Under the pieces are notes generated by a model, which was given only the letters and a program-made list of their open reading frames with translations, was not told where the DNA came from and did no database searches. A DNA stretch of 64,000 nt, from NCBI RefSeq assembly GCF_902498185.1, contig NZ_CABVIX010000010.1, positions 124,001 to 188,000 of the forward strand. Direction: 5' to 3'. This DNA comes from Pseudomonas fluorescens (lineage in GTDB: Bacteria; Pseudomonadota; Gammaproteobacteria; Pseudomonadales; Pseudomonadaceae). Made by a program: the position numbers and the translations under genes. Shown piece by piece: positions 44,708 to 53,800 of this stretch. Every line of letters begins with the position of its first letter. The first letter of the stretch is position 1.

Positions 44708-45019
44708 CTACCTGGAGGCGGCTGCCCACTCGCTCACGTGCGCACGCTGGTGCTGCTTGTCATACAGGCACAATTCCGTGCCCGTACGGCCTTTCATGTG
44801 CGCCTGTGGATACCGGCCTTCGATCAACAGGGCGCTGTAGCCGATCTGGTCGTCGAACTCCACCGGCTTGCTGCGGGCATGGGCATCCTTGAGCTGGCTG
44901 GCGGCAAGGCAGGTCTTGATGACCTGCTTGCGGTGCTCGTTCCAGGCTTCGGGGCTGGAGGCGTGGACAGCGCCGCTGAACAGGGCGCAGGTCAGCAGGG
45001 CGGTGGTCAGGTGTCTCAT
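44708..45019 (-). CDS. Small exported protein, function unknown
   Basis: About 103 residues from the ATG at 45019, with a signal peptide (MRHLTTALLTCALFSGAVHA) and a mature part containing two Cys (TCLAAS and ELCLYD) that could form a disulfide. The motif DQIGYSALLIEGRYPQ is followed by HMKGRTGTELCLYD. Not recognised beyond a periplasmic hypothetical. An ATG 5 codons upstream is an alternative; neither start has a good ribosome site. It sits between cheV and the pump operon on the same strand, 77 bp before the adaptor. Confidence 0.7.
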   Translation of the reverse strand: MRHLTTALLTCALFSGAVHASSPEAWNEHRKQVIKTCLAASQLKDAHARSKPVEFDDQIGYSALLIEGRYPQAHMKGRTGTELCLYDKQHQRAHVSEWAAASR

Positions 45020-45080
45020 GGCAGGTACCGGCATGGCGTGCAGAGCTGCAGAGTATGCCCGACTCAGGCGGTGTGTTTCA

Positions 45081-45980
45081 TCAATGCTCGGCGAATACCA
45101 CCGTGCGCGCGGCGACCACCAGGCAGTCGGTGAGCTCCGGCGACGAGAACTTGGTCAGCACCGCGTTGGCGCCCGCGGCCTTGGCCTTTTCGCTGTTCAT
45201 GGCGCTGTCCAGCGAGGTGTGCAGGAGCACATAGAGGTGCTTGAAGTCGGGCGTCTCGCGCAGGGTGCGGGTAAAGGCATAGCCGTCCATTTCAGACATC
45301 TCGATATCCGACACTACCAGGTTGATTTCCTGCTCGGTGCCCTGCAGTTCCAGCAGCACGTTGATCGCGTCCTTGGCGCTACGCGCCGTATGGCACTCGA
45401 TGCCCAGGTTGCGCAGGGTGTGCACCGACTGCTGCAAGGCCACCTGGCTGTCGTCGACCACCAGGATGTTGGCGGCGGCGAGCAGCGCGGCGTCCTCGCT
45501 GTCGAGCGCGTTGGCTGGGACATCCTGCGGTGCCGGAGTGATTGCGTGAATGACCTTTTCGATATCCAGCACCTGTACCAGGGCATTGTCCACCCGGGTG
45601 ACCCCCGTGATGAAGGCCTTGCTGCCCGAGCCGAAGGGCGGCGGCTTGATATCGGTGCTCTGGCAATGAATGATCTTGCTGACTGCCTGAACGTGCAGGC
45701 CTTGGCGGGAGCGACTGATGTCGGTGACGATCAGGCAGCCGCCATCGGGGTCGGCCAGCGGGCGCTCGCCGATGGCCCGGGACAGGTCGATCACCGACAG
45801 CGCATTGCCGCGCAAGGTCGCCACGCCTTTGACGTGCGGGTGCGATTCCGGCAGCTTGGTCAGTGGCGGGCACGGGATGATTTCGCTGACCTTGAGCAGG
45901 TTGATTGCCATCAGCTTGCCGCTGCGCAGGGTGAAGAGCAGCAGGGACAACGCGTCCGCGGGGGCATTTTGCTTGGCCAT
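45081..45980 (-). CDS. cheV: Chemotaxis coupling protein CheV
   Basis: CheW-type coupling domain (about 10-150) fused to a receiver domain (about 170-299), linking chemoreceptors to CheA with phosphorylation-tuned coupling. Seen: the CheW-like core (VKGVATLRGNALSVIDLSRA) and receiver residues D176/D177 (LVVDDSQ) and phosphoacceptor D225 (VVSDIEMSEMDGY). Length 299 is typical. A near-perfect FliA promoter lies 33 bases upstream of the ATG, so it belongs to the flagellar/chemotaxis regulon although it directly follows the adhesin exporter genes. Its ribosome site is weak. Confidence 0.95.
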   Translation of the reverse strand: MAKQNAPADALSLLLFTLRSGKLMAINLLKVSEIIPCPPLTKLPESHPHVKGVATLRGNALSVIDLSRAIGERPLADPDGGCLIVTDISRSRQGLHVQAVSKIIHCQSTDIKPPPFGSGSKAFITGVTRVDNALVQVLDIEKVIHAITPAPQDVPANALDSEDAALLAAANILVVDDSQVALQQSVHTLRNLGIECHTARSAKDAINVLLELQGTEQEINLVVSDIEMSEMDGYAFTRTLRETPDFKHLYVLLHTSLDSAMNSEKAKAAGANAVLTKFSSPELTDCLVVAARTVVFAEH

Positions 45981-46012
45981 GGTCGAGTTCTGTCGGTGAA
46001 GTAGATGCCGGG

Positions 46013-46039
46013 TTATCGGCCTGCAATCGCGGTCCTTTA
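46013..46039 (-). promoter_or_regulatory. FliA (sigma-28) promoter of cheV
   Basis: Minus strand: TAAAG (46039-46035), a 14-base spacer and GCCGATAA (46020-46013), an exact match to the -35 core and -10 of the flagellar sigma consensus with the right spacing. Predicted start near 46006, 26 bases before the ATG. Confidence 0.85.
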
Positions 46040-46050
46040 GCGGACCGCGA
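46027..46050 (-). terminator. stem-loop after the secretion operon
   Basis: Perfect 9-bp stem TCGCGGTCC (46027-46035)/GGACCGCGA (46042-46050), 6-base loop, seven bases after the adaptor stop. The T-run is minimal. Its loop and one arm contain the -35 element of the cheV promoter. Confidence 0.55.
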
Positions 46051-46056
46051 GACGGT

Positions 46057-47241
46057 TCAACGCTCGCGCAATGCCTCCTTGGCCCGGTTCAATGGCTTGA
46101 CCAGATAGTTGAGGATGGTCTTCTCACCGGTGCGGATATCCACCGTGGCGATCATCCCCGGCACGATCGCGAAATGCTTGCCGGCCTTGTTCTGCAAGCT
46201 GTCCTGCTCGGTGCGGATGAATACGCGGTAATAGTAGATCTCGGGCTTTACCTCGTCCTGCAGGGTGTCGGGCGAGATGCCGACCACCTTGCCGTCGAGG
46301 CTGCCAAATACCGAGTAGTCATAGGCGCTGATCTTCACCTTGGCGGCCTGGTCGGGATGGATGAAGGCGATGTCGCGAGGTGCGATGCGGGTCTCGATGA
46401 GCAGGCGCTCGTCCATCGGCACGATCTTCATCACCTGCCCACCGGGTTGCACCACGCCACCCAGGGTGGTCACCTCGATGTCCTTGACGATGCCGCGTAC
46501 CGGCGAGCGCAGGGTCAGGCGCGTCAGCGAGTCGTTACGTCCGCGCATCACGGCGGCCAGGCTGTCGGCCTCGGCGCTGGCCTTGGCCAGCTCTTCGCGG
46601 GCGCGCACCAGATAGTCGGAGCGGGCTTCGGTGGCCTTGAGCTCCAGTTCGGAGCGCTGGCGGTTCAGGCGGATCACTTCGACCCGGCTGGAGGCACCCA
46701 TCTTGGCCAGGTTCTCGGTGATCTTCAGCTCGCTGCGCACCAGCCTGAGCGAATCTTCGATACCAGCCAGGGTTTGCTCGAGGCCGCGGCGGCGGGTCTG
46801 GTAGAGCGCGGTCTCGGCTTCGACCAGGTCGGCCGACTGCTTGAGGTCGTCGGGGAAGACCAGCGGCTTGCCGGCGACTTCGGCGCGCAGCCGCGCCACG
46901 CTGGCCCTCGCCGCGAGGTATTTGGCCTCGCTTTCACCGACGCTGGACTGGGACTTCGTCGGGTCGAGCTGGGCCAGGATCTGCCCGCGCTGGACCATGT
47001 CGCCCTCGGCCACGTTCATCTCGGCGACGATCCCGCCTTCGAGGGTCTGGATCACCTGCTCGCGCGAGCTGGGGATGACCTTGCCGGTGCCGGTGGACAC
47101 TTCGACCACCTCGAACCAGGCTGCCCAGGCCAGAAACGCCGCCAGCATCAGCGCGCAGATGACGATTACCCGGCCGGCGCGCAATACCGCGTGGTCATCC
47201 TGGCCATCGAGGTACGCAGAGGGAAGTTCGTGGGTGCTCAT
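46057..47241 (-). CDS. Type I secretion periplasmic adaptor (HlyD family)
   Basis: Membrane fusion protein of the adhesin exporter, 394 residues. A cytoplasmic N-terminus and a single membrane helix (VICALMLAAFLAWAAWFEVV) are followed by a lipoyl half (EGGIVAEMNVAEGDMVQRGQ), a long coiled coil (about 110-240) and a second half (RSPVRGIVKDIEVTTLGGVV) with a beta-barrel tail. It overlaps the ABC transporter stop (ATGA). Equivalent to the LapC/LapJ type proteins of Pseudomonas by position and family. Last gene of the operon. Confidence 0.94.
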   Translation of the reverse strand: MSTHELPSAYLDGQDDHAVLRAGRVIVICALMLAAFLAWAAWFEVVEVSTGTGKVIPSSREQVIQTLEGGIVAEMNVAEGDMVQRGQILAQLDPTKSQSSVGESEAKYLAARASVARLRAEVAGKPLVFPDDLKQSADLVEAETALYQTRRRGLEQTLAGIEDSLRLVRSELKITENLAKMGASSRVEVIRLNRQRSELELKATEARSDYLVRAREELAKASAEADSLAAVMRGRNDSLTRLTLRSPVRGIVKDIEVTTLGGVVQPGGQVMKIVPMDERLLIETRIAPRDIAFIHPDQAAKVKISAYDYSVFGSLDGKVVGISPDTLQDEVKPEIYYYRVFIRTEQDSLQNKAGKHFAIVPGMIATVDIRTGEKTILNYLVKPLNRAKEALRER

Positions 47242-49397
47242 GCCTTGGCTCCTTGGCTCAGCCGTGCCAGCGCGGCGTCACGTTTGTCGTCGATGACGAT
47301 GCGCCCGGCGTCCAGCACCAGCACACGGTCGACCCGTTGCAGCACGCTCATGCGGTGGGTGGCGATCACCAGGGTGCGGCCCTGGGCGAAGCGGTCGAGG
47401 TTGTCGAGCAGCCTGCGTTCGGTCACGTCATCCAGCGCGGCGGTCGGTTCGTCGAGCAGCAGTACCTGTGGCTGGCGCACCAGCAGGCGCGAGAGCACCA
47501 GTGCCTGGCGCTGGCCACCGGACAAGCCAATGCCGCCTTCGAGGATCAGGTGGTCCATGCCCTTGGGCAGCTGGCGCACGAACTCCAGCGCTCCGGTGGC
47601 GGCCAGTCCGGCTACCAGTTCCTGGTCACTGGCCTGGCCGGCTCCCAGGGTGAGATTTTCCCGAAGGGTGCCGTGGAACAGCCGCGAATGCTGCGTCAGC
47701 AGCCCGACATCACGGCGCAGGTCGGCAGGGTCGAGGTGGGCCAGGGCGATGCCGTCGAGCGAGATTTCGCCCTCGGCCAGGTCCATGGCGCCGCCCAGGG
47801 CCTGCAGCAGCGTGGACTTGCCCGCGCCATTGCGCCCGAGCACGGCAATACGCTCGCCAGGCTGGATATTCAGCTGGCCGATGTTCAGTGCGGGGGTAGC
47901 GTCGGGGCTGTAGCGAAACTGCACCTGGCGCAGCTGATACTCGCCGCGGATCGCCGGCAGGTGCACGCGTGCCTCTCCCTCGGGATGATCGACCGGCGAC
48001 TGCATCAGCTTGTCCAGGCCCTCGAGCGCGACCTTGGCCTGCTGCCAGCGGGTCAGTACATGGGTCAGCTGGGCCATCGGCGCCATCATGCGCGAGGCCA
48101 GCATCGAGGCGGCCACCAGGCTGCCAGTGGTGAGGTCGCCGGCGATGACCATGGGTGCACCGACCACCACCACCACCGCGAACACAGCGCCCTGGACGTT
48201 CTGGGTCCAGGTCACCAGGCCGTTGGTAAGCGTCCGCAGGCGCAGGCTGCTGTGGGCGCAGGCGGCGTTGTACTGGTTCCATTGGCGCTCGAAGCGGGCC
48301 TCGGCCTGCAACGCCTTGATCTCGTCCATCCCCTGGATGCTCTCGACCAGCATGGCGTTGCGCAGCGCCGACTCGCGCATCGAGGCATTGGCCAGGCGCG
48401 CCAGGCGCCGCTGCGCCAGCAGGCCCGGCAGCACCATCGCCACCAGCGCGACCAACGGGATGATCACCAGCGGGCCACCGATCAGCCAGAACACGAACAG
48501 GAACAACAGGAAGAACGGCAAGTCGGCCAGCGCCGTGGCGGTGCTGGAGGTGATCAAGTCGCGGATCTGCTCCAGCTCGCGAAGCTGCGCGATGAATGAA
48601 CCGGTGGACTTGGGCCGTACCGAGTTGCGCAGACGCAGGGCGTGGCCATAGACCAGGTCGGACACCCGCAGGTCGGCGCGCTTGCCCAGCAGGTCGGTCA
48701 CCTTCAGCCGCAGCAGGCGCATGGTCAGGTCGAACACCAGGGCCAGCACCACGCCGCCGAACAGCACGTACAAGGTTGGCAGCGATTCGGCCGGGATGAC
48801 CCGGTCGTACACCTGCATCGAGAACAGCACGCCGGCCAAGGCCAGCACGTTGGCCACCAGCGAGGCGATCATCACCTGTCCATAGGGCCGCAGGTCGCGC
48901 AGCACGATACGGGCGAACCAGTGCCGGTCGTAGGGGGCGGTGTAGTCGTCGGTGCGCACGTCGCGCAGTGGCCGGGCAGGGCGCAGCAGGGCGACGCGGG
49001 TGATGCGCCCTGCCAGGTCATCGCGCTGCAGGCGACAGGCGAGGCCCTGGTCGCCGGCGAATATCACCGACAGGCTGTCGTCCTCGGTCACGGCTTCGAC
49101 CACGGCCAGCTGGCCGTCGTCCAGTTCCAGCACGAGCGGCGTGCGCCATTGGCGCAAACCCTTGGCGTCGAAGCGCACAAAGCGCAACGCCAGGCCGGCC
49201 TGGCGGGCCATGTGACGCAGGATTTCATCCAGCGGCCGGGCGTCCTCAACGGCCGCCAGGCGAATGCGTTGCGGCGAGACATCCAGACGGTAGTGGTGGG
49301 CGACTTGCAGCATCACTTCAAGCCAGGGACCCAGGTCGGGGCGCTCGGCGGCGGGCGCAGGCTCGCCACGTTTCGCCAGGTTGACGGTATCGGTCAT
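47238..49397 (-). CDS. Type I secretion ABC transporter (RTX exporter, C39-like N-terminus)
   Basis: Inner-membrane ATP-driven exporter subunit, 719 residues. Order: N-terminal C39-like domain (about 20-150) that lacks the catalytic Cys of true C39 peptidases, so it binds but does not cleave substrate; six-helix membrane domain (about 165-450); ATPase with Walker A GRNGAGKST (K527), signature LSGGQRQ, Walker B LLLDEPTAA and the H-loop ATHRMS. The lack of peptidase activity fits an adhesin with an uncleaved C-terminal signal. Overlaps the genes on both sides (ATGA). Confidence 0.95.
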   Translation of the reverse strand: MTDTVNLAKRGEPAPAAERPDLGPWLEVMLQVAHHYRLDVSPQRIRLAAVEDARPLDEILRHMARQAGLALRFVRFDAKGLRQWRTPLVLELDDGQLAVVEAVTEDDSLSVIFAGDQGLACRLQRDDLAGRITRVALLRPARPLRDVRTDDYTAPYDRHWFARIVLRDLRPYGQVMIASLVANVLALAGVLFSMQVYDRVIPAESLPTLYVLFGGVVLALVFDLTMRLLRLKVTDLLGKRADLRVSDLVYGHALRLRNSVRPKSTGSFIAQLRELEQIRDLITSSTATALADLPFFLLFLFVFWLIGGPLVIIPLVALVAMVLPGLLAQRRLARLANASMRESALRNAMLVESIQGMDEIKALQAEARFERQWNQYNAACAHSSLRLRTLTNGLVTWTQNVQGAVFAVVVVVGAPMVIAGDLTTGSLVAASMLASRMMAPMAQLTHVLTRWQQAKVALEGLDKLMQSPVDHPEGEARVHLPAIRGEYQLRQVQFRYSPDATPALNIGQLNIQPGERIAVLGRNGAGKSTLLQALGGAMDLAEGEISLDGIALAHLDPADLRRDVGLLTQHSRLFHGTLRENLTLGAGQASDQELVAGLAATGALEFVRQLPKGMDHLILEGGIGLSGGQRQALVLSRLLVRQPQVLLLDEPTAALDDVTERRLLDNLDRFAQGRTLVIATHRMSVLQRVDRVLVLDAGRIVIDDKRDAALARLSQGAKA

Positions 49398-50827
49398 GGC
49401 AGAATCTCCACGCCTTGCAGGCTCAGGCCCTCAAGGCCCAGGGCAGGACGCAGGGCGCCATTGTTGTAGAGGCAGTCGACGTCCAGGCGCAGCAGGTCGG
49501 AGCGCGTGCCGGCCAGGTCGAAGCGTGACTGGTAGATCTCCTGTTCGGCGTTGAGCAGGTCGAGCAGCGGCCGGGTGCCGAGGTCGAGATACTGACGGCC
49601 ATAGAGCATGCGGGCTTCCTGGATGCTGCCCTGGCGGGCTTCCAGCGAGCGCAGGCGGCGGCCAAGGCCCGAAGTCTGCGCCCTGGCCTCGGCCAGGCCG
49701 CGGCGGGCCTGGAGGCGCGCGGCGTCTTCGGCGGAGTCGGCGGCGGTCAGGGCGTGCCCGGCCGCACGGGTACGGGCGCTGATTGCACCGCCCTGGTAGA
49801 TCGGCACTTCGAGGTTCAGGAAGATTCCCGCCTGGGTGCGGTCCAGGCTGGGGTTGTCGCGGTTGTAGTCGTTGTCCAGGTACTGGTTGACCTGGGGCTG
49901 CAGCGACAGGGTCGGGTAGGCTTCGGCCTTGGCCTGGGACAGCTCGGCCTGGGATTGGGCCCGCTGCGCAAGGGCCATGAGCACCGCAGGCAGGCGGTCG
50001 TCGCCGCTTAGGGGACGGTTGCACGCTCCGCCGAGTTCGGCTGGCTCGTCTTCGGCCAGCGCGGGCGGAGCCATGCGGCCGATCAGAGTCGCCAGGGTCG
50101 AGCGCCAGCGTTCGTACTGTGCCTGGTATTCTTCCAGCGTGGCCCGGGCACCTTCCTCCCGGGATTCGGCCTGCACCACGTCGGAGCGAGTACTGGCGCC
50201 CATGTCGCTGCGCTGGCGCGCCAGCCCGACGATCTCGCCGATGCCACGGATCTGTTCGCGGGCGATGACCATCAGTTGCTCATAACGGCGCGTTTCGATC
50301 CAGGCATAAGAGGTGTCGCGGGCCAGGTCGTCCACCACCAGCAGGATATTGGCTTGCGAGCGGGCAGCGGAGGCCCGGGCGGCATCGACGGCATAGTCCA
50401 CCTTGCCGAAGTCATAGAGCATCTGCTTGAGCGAAAGGCTCAGCGACTGGCTGCCACGGTCGGCGCCATAGCCGCTGTCGTAACCGGTGCGGATGCCGCC
50501 TGAAATCTGGGGATAATAGCCGGCGCGGGCTACATTGATGCCCTCGCCTTGACGGTATAGCTGGCCGATCGCCTCGGCTACCGAGGGATGCCATTGCGCA
50601 GCGACCCGCGCCGCCTCGGCAAGCCCGAGCCGTTCCCCCGTGTCGTTCGCCTGTCCCGCGGGTGCCCGCGCGGGCAGGGCGTCGGGCGCGTCGCGCAGCA
50701 GCGACGGGCCTATCTTGCGCAACTGGGGGTCTATGTCATCGGCCGCCGAGGCGGCCGGATTGAAATTCAACGCCAGGAGCCCGAAGGCACCCAGCCACAG
50801 CGGTGACAGCGCACGGCATCGCTTCAC
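49394..50827 (-). CDS. TolC family outer-membrane channel of the type I system
   Basis: Outer-membrane channel-tunnel of the adhesin exporter, 477 residues. A signal peptide ends near ASAADD; then the two repeated TolC halves with long helices (AARASAARSQANILLVVDDL; SQAELSQAKAEAYPTLSLQP) and the conserved YFP-like patterns (GYYPQISGGIRTGYDSGYG; ILNLEVPIYQGG-like at 350). Start is GTG at 50827 with AAGGGA upstream; an out-of-frame ATGATG directly before it ends at once. It follows the adhesin by 64 bp, with a strong hairpin in the gap. Confidence 0.93.
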   Translation of the reverse strand: MKRCRALSPLWLGAFGLLALNFNPAASAADDIDPQLRKIGPSLLRDAPDALPARAPAGQANDTGERLGLAEAARVAAQWHPSVAEAIGQLYRQGEGINVARAGYYPQISGGIRTGYDSGYGADRGSQSLSLSLKQMLYDFGKVDYAVDAARASAARSQANILLVVDDLARDTSYAWIETRRYEQLMVIAREQIRGIGEIVGLARQRSDMGASTRSDVVQAESREEGARATLEEYQAQYERWRSTLATLIGRMAPPALAEDEPAELGGACNRPLSGDDRLPAVLMALAQRAQSQAELSQAKAEAYPTLSLQPQVNQYLDNDYNRDNPSLDRTQAGIFLNLEVPIYQGGAISARTRAAGHALTAADSAEDAARLQARRGLAEARAQTSGLGRRLRSLEARQGSIQEARMLYGRQYLDLGTRPLLDLLNAEQEIYQSRFDLAGTRSDLLRLDVDCLYNNGALRPALGLEGLSLQGVEILP

Positions 50828-50855
50828 ATCATTCCCTTAATGCTGTTTCATCCTG

Positions 50856-50879
50856 CCTGCCGGGCTGTTGCCCGGCAGG
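50856..50879 (-). terminator. stem-loop between the adhesin and TolC genes (no T-run)
   Basis: Perfect 10-bp stem CCTGCCGGGC (50856-50865)/GCCCGGCAGG (50870-50879) with a 4-base loop, 12 bases after the adhesin stop. The following minus-strand bases are AT-mixed without a T-run, so a stability or partial-termination element is more likely than a full terminator. Confidence 0.6.
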
Positions 50880-50891
50880 TACTGCAGGGGC

Positions 50892-53800
50892 TCAGACAAC
50901 GTTGATACCGTTCTGCACCCACAGGTGGTGGCTTGGGTCCTCTTGAGCCACGTACTGGATATAGTCGACGCCGTCGGCCGTTTCGTTCCCCGCCAAAGTC
51001 CAATTATCCTTTAGTGTGACCGAGTCCTCACTTCCGCCCTTGATCATCAGGGTGTCATTAGCCGAATCGGTAACGGCGATCACATCCGCCAGGTTCAGGC
51101 TCAGTGTCACCGCGCTGGTGTCATTGAGATCGATCACTTCGACGTCATGGAGCCGGCCAACCAGGTTGCCCAGGTCGATGCTGGCGTCGCCTCCGGCCCA
51201 CAACAGGGTATCGGTACCGGTGCCGCCCTCGACGCTGGCGAAGTCCTGGTCGACGATCACCAGGGTGTCGTCGCCAGCACCGCCCTGCAGCGTGACCGCG
51301 CCGCCCTCGCTGCCATCGAGGCGATCGTCGGCATCGGTACCGGCGATTGTCTCGCCGGTCACGCTGGCGGCGGCGAAGCTGGCGAGCAGGGCACTGCCGT
51401 CGCCGCTGCCATCGTCCACCGGCGCGGTCGTGGCGGTGAAGGCCGCGCCGTTGTCCAGGTTGATGGTGAGCGTCGCGCTGTCGCTGGTGCCGTTGGGATG
51501 CGTCAGCTCGTAGGTGAACTGGTCCTGTGCGCCGATGACGGACGAGGTCAGGCCGGTCTTGAGCAGGTAGGTGTAGGTGCCGTCTGCCTGTACGTACAAG
51601 GTGCCGTAGTTGCCCACCACGCTGACCCCGTTCTGGCCCGGGTTGACGAAGGTGTTGGCCGCCACCAGCACACTCAGCACGGTGAGTGCCGAGCCCTGGT
51701 AGTCCGCGCCGCTGCCGGTGTCGGCGAGCAGGTTGCCGATCACCGGGGTGTAGCTGCCCACCACCAGTTCATTGTTGAAGGTGGCGGTGGTGTTCAGGCT
51801 GGTGGTGACCGAACTGGCCAGGCCGATGCCGCCCGCGGTGACGCGGATCTGGTAGGCGCCGGCCACCTGGTCCTGGAAGGTGTAGCCGGCGGAGTTGCCG
51901 AGCAGGCTCACCAGTGAACCGCCACCGACGCTCTGCACGGAGACGTACTGGCCGGTCGCCGGGTTGAGCCTGAGCAGCTCGATGGTGGCCCCGTTGAGCA
52001 GGGCCAGGATGTTGTTGGAGGTGAGCACCACTTGCAGGTCGGCGGTGGTGTCCGCGGCCACAGTGGTGGTGTAGGTGGCTTGCCGCTGGCCGAGCAAAGG
52101 CAGCGGCAGGGTGCCCAGGGTGGCGCTGCTGGATGCCTCGCGGGCGACCAGGCTGATGTCGGTGCTGTCGACATCGTTGACCGCATCCACCACCACGGCA
52201 GGCGCCGCCAGGTTCGGGTTGCTCCAGATTTCCGTCGCTTGCGGGCTGTCGATACGCACGTACAGCGTCGCCGCGTCGGTCAGACCGTTCGGGTGCGCCA
52301 GCTGGTAACTGAACACATCGACCTTGCCGACACTGCTTGCGCTGCCGTTGGGGGTGTAGGTGTAGCTGCCGTCGCCCCTGAGCACCAGCGTGCCGTAGAG
52401 CCCCTGCACGGTCACCCCGGCCCCGGCATTGACGTAGCTGCCGAACTGCGACACCTGGACCACGGCGGCGCTGTCCGGCCCGGTGACGTCGAGGGTGCCG
52501 TCCACGCCCGGGTCGGTGAGCACGTTGCCTTCCAGTGGCGTGCCGACGCCGTTGAACTGGTTCAGGCTGGTGGTGGTGACGTTCAGGGAGGTGTTGACCG
52601 TGGTCAGCACGCCGATCCCGGAGCTGCCGACGGTAAGGCGGTAGTCACCCGCGCGCAGGGTACCCAGGTCGGCTTGGATCCCCTGGCCAAGCGGTAGCAG
52701 GATCAGGTCCAGCACGCCCGGGCTGTTGCCGGAGGCCAGGGTGACCCACGCACCGCTGGCATCCTTGACCTGCAGGGTGAACAGCGCGTTGTCGAGCAGC
52801 GCGAGGGCGCTGCTGGTGCTCAGGGTCAGGACCGGGTCGGCGGTGGTGTTGGCTCCGACGGTCCAGGTGAAGGTCTTCTGGAAGCCCGAGAGCAGGGTGG
52901 TGAAGCTGTCGGTGAACACCTGCGGTACTGTCACGGCGGACAGGTCGACGCTGGCAGTGGCCAGGTTGTCGCTGGCGATCACCGGGCGGCCAGCGTCGAT
53001 GTCCGGCGCAACGACCGTGTTGGCGCCCGACACGTTGCCGCGTGGGTCGGCCAGGGTCACGCTGAGGGTCTGGCCGTTGTCCTGCACCGGGCTCAAGGTG
53101 ACGCGGAAGGTGCCATCGGGATCCACGGTGGTGGTCGGCAGCAAGGTACCGTCGGCCAGGCGCACGGTCACCGTGGCCCCGGCCTCGCCCGTACCGGTCA
53201 GCAGTGTGCCGGCGGGGTTGACTTCCAGGTTGCCGGCGATTGCCGGCGGGGTGAAGTCTGGCGCCGTGAGTGGCGTGCCGGTTGAAACACCGCCGGGGTC
53301 CGACTGGGTGACGCTCAGCGACTGGAAGTCGACCTGGGCGGTGGGCAGGCTTACCGAGAACGCGCCGGTGCTGCCGACGATGGCAGTGCCCAGTACGTCG
53401 CCCGTCAGGGCATTGGTGACGGTCACCGTTGCACCCGCCTGGCCGGTACCGGAGATCAGGGTACCCGCGGCGTTGATGGCGGCGACCGGGGCGGCCGGTG
53501 GGGTCAGGTCGCTTGCGGTGATGCTGGCGCTGCCCGAGGTGTTGCCCGTGGGGTCGCTCTGGCGCACGGTGAGCACCTGGCCGTCGACCTGCGCGGGAAG
53601 GGTGATCGAGAAGGTGCTGTCAGGCCCGACCACTGCGGTGATCGGGGTTGGCCCTGCGCCGGTGACCGTGATCGTGGCCCCGGGCTCGCCCCTGCCTGTC
53701 AGCGTCACGCCGGTTGGATCGAGTGAGAGATCGGAAGGGGCGATGGGGGCCTGCACGTCTGGCGCGGTGAAGCTGGTGGTGCCCGATGGGTTCTGGGCGA

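Noticed and set aside
47238..49397. C39 peptidase function of the ABC transporter N-terminus (bacteriocin-type export)
   Set aside because: No catalytic cysteine is present and the adjacent substrate is an RTX-type adhesin without a double-glycine leader.
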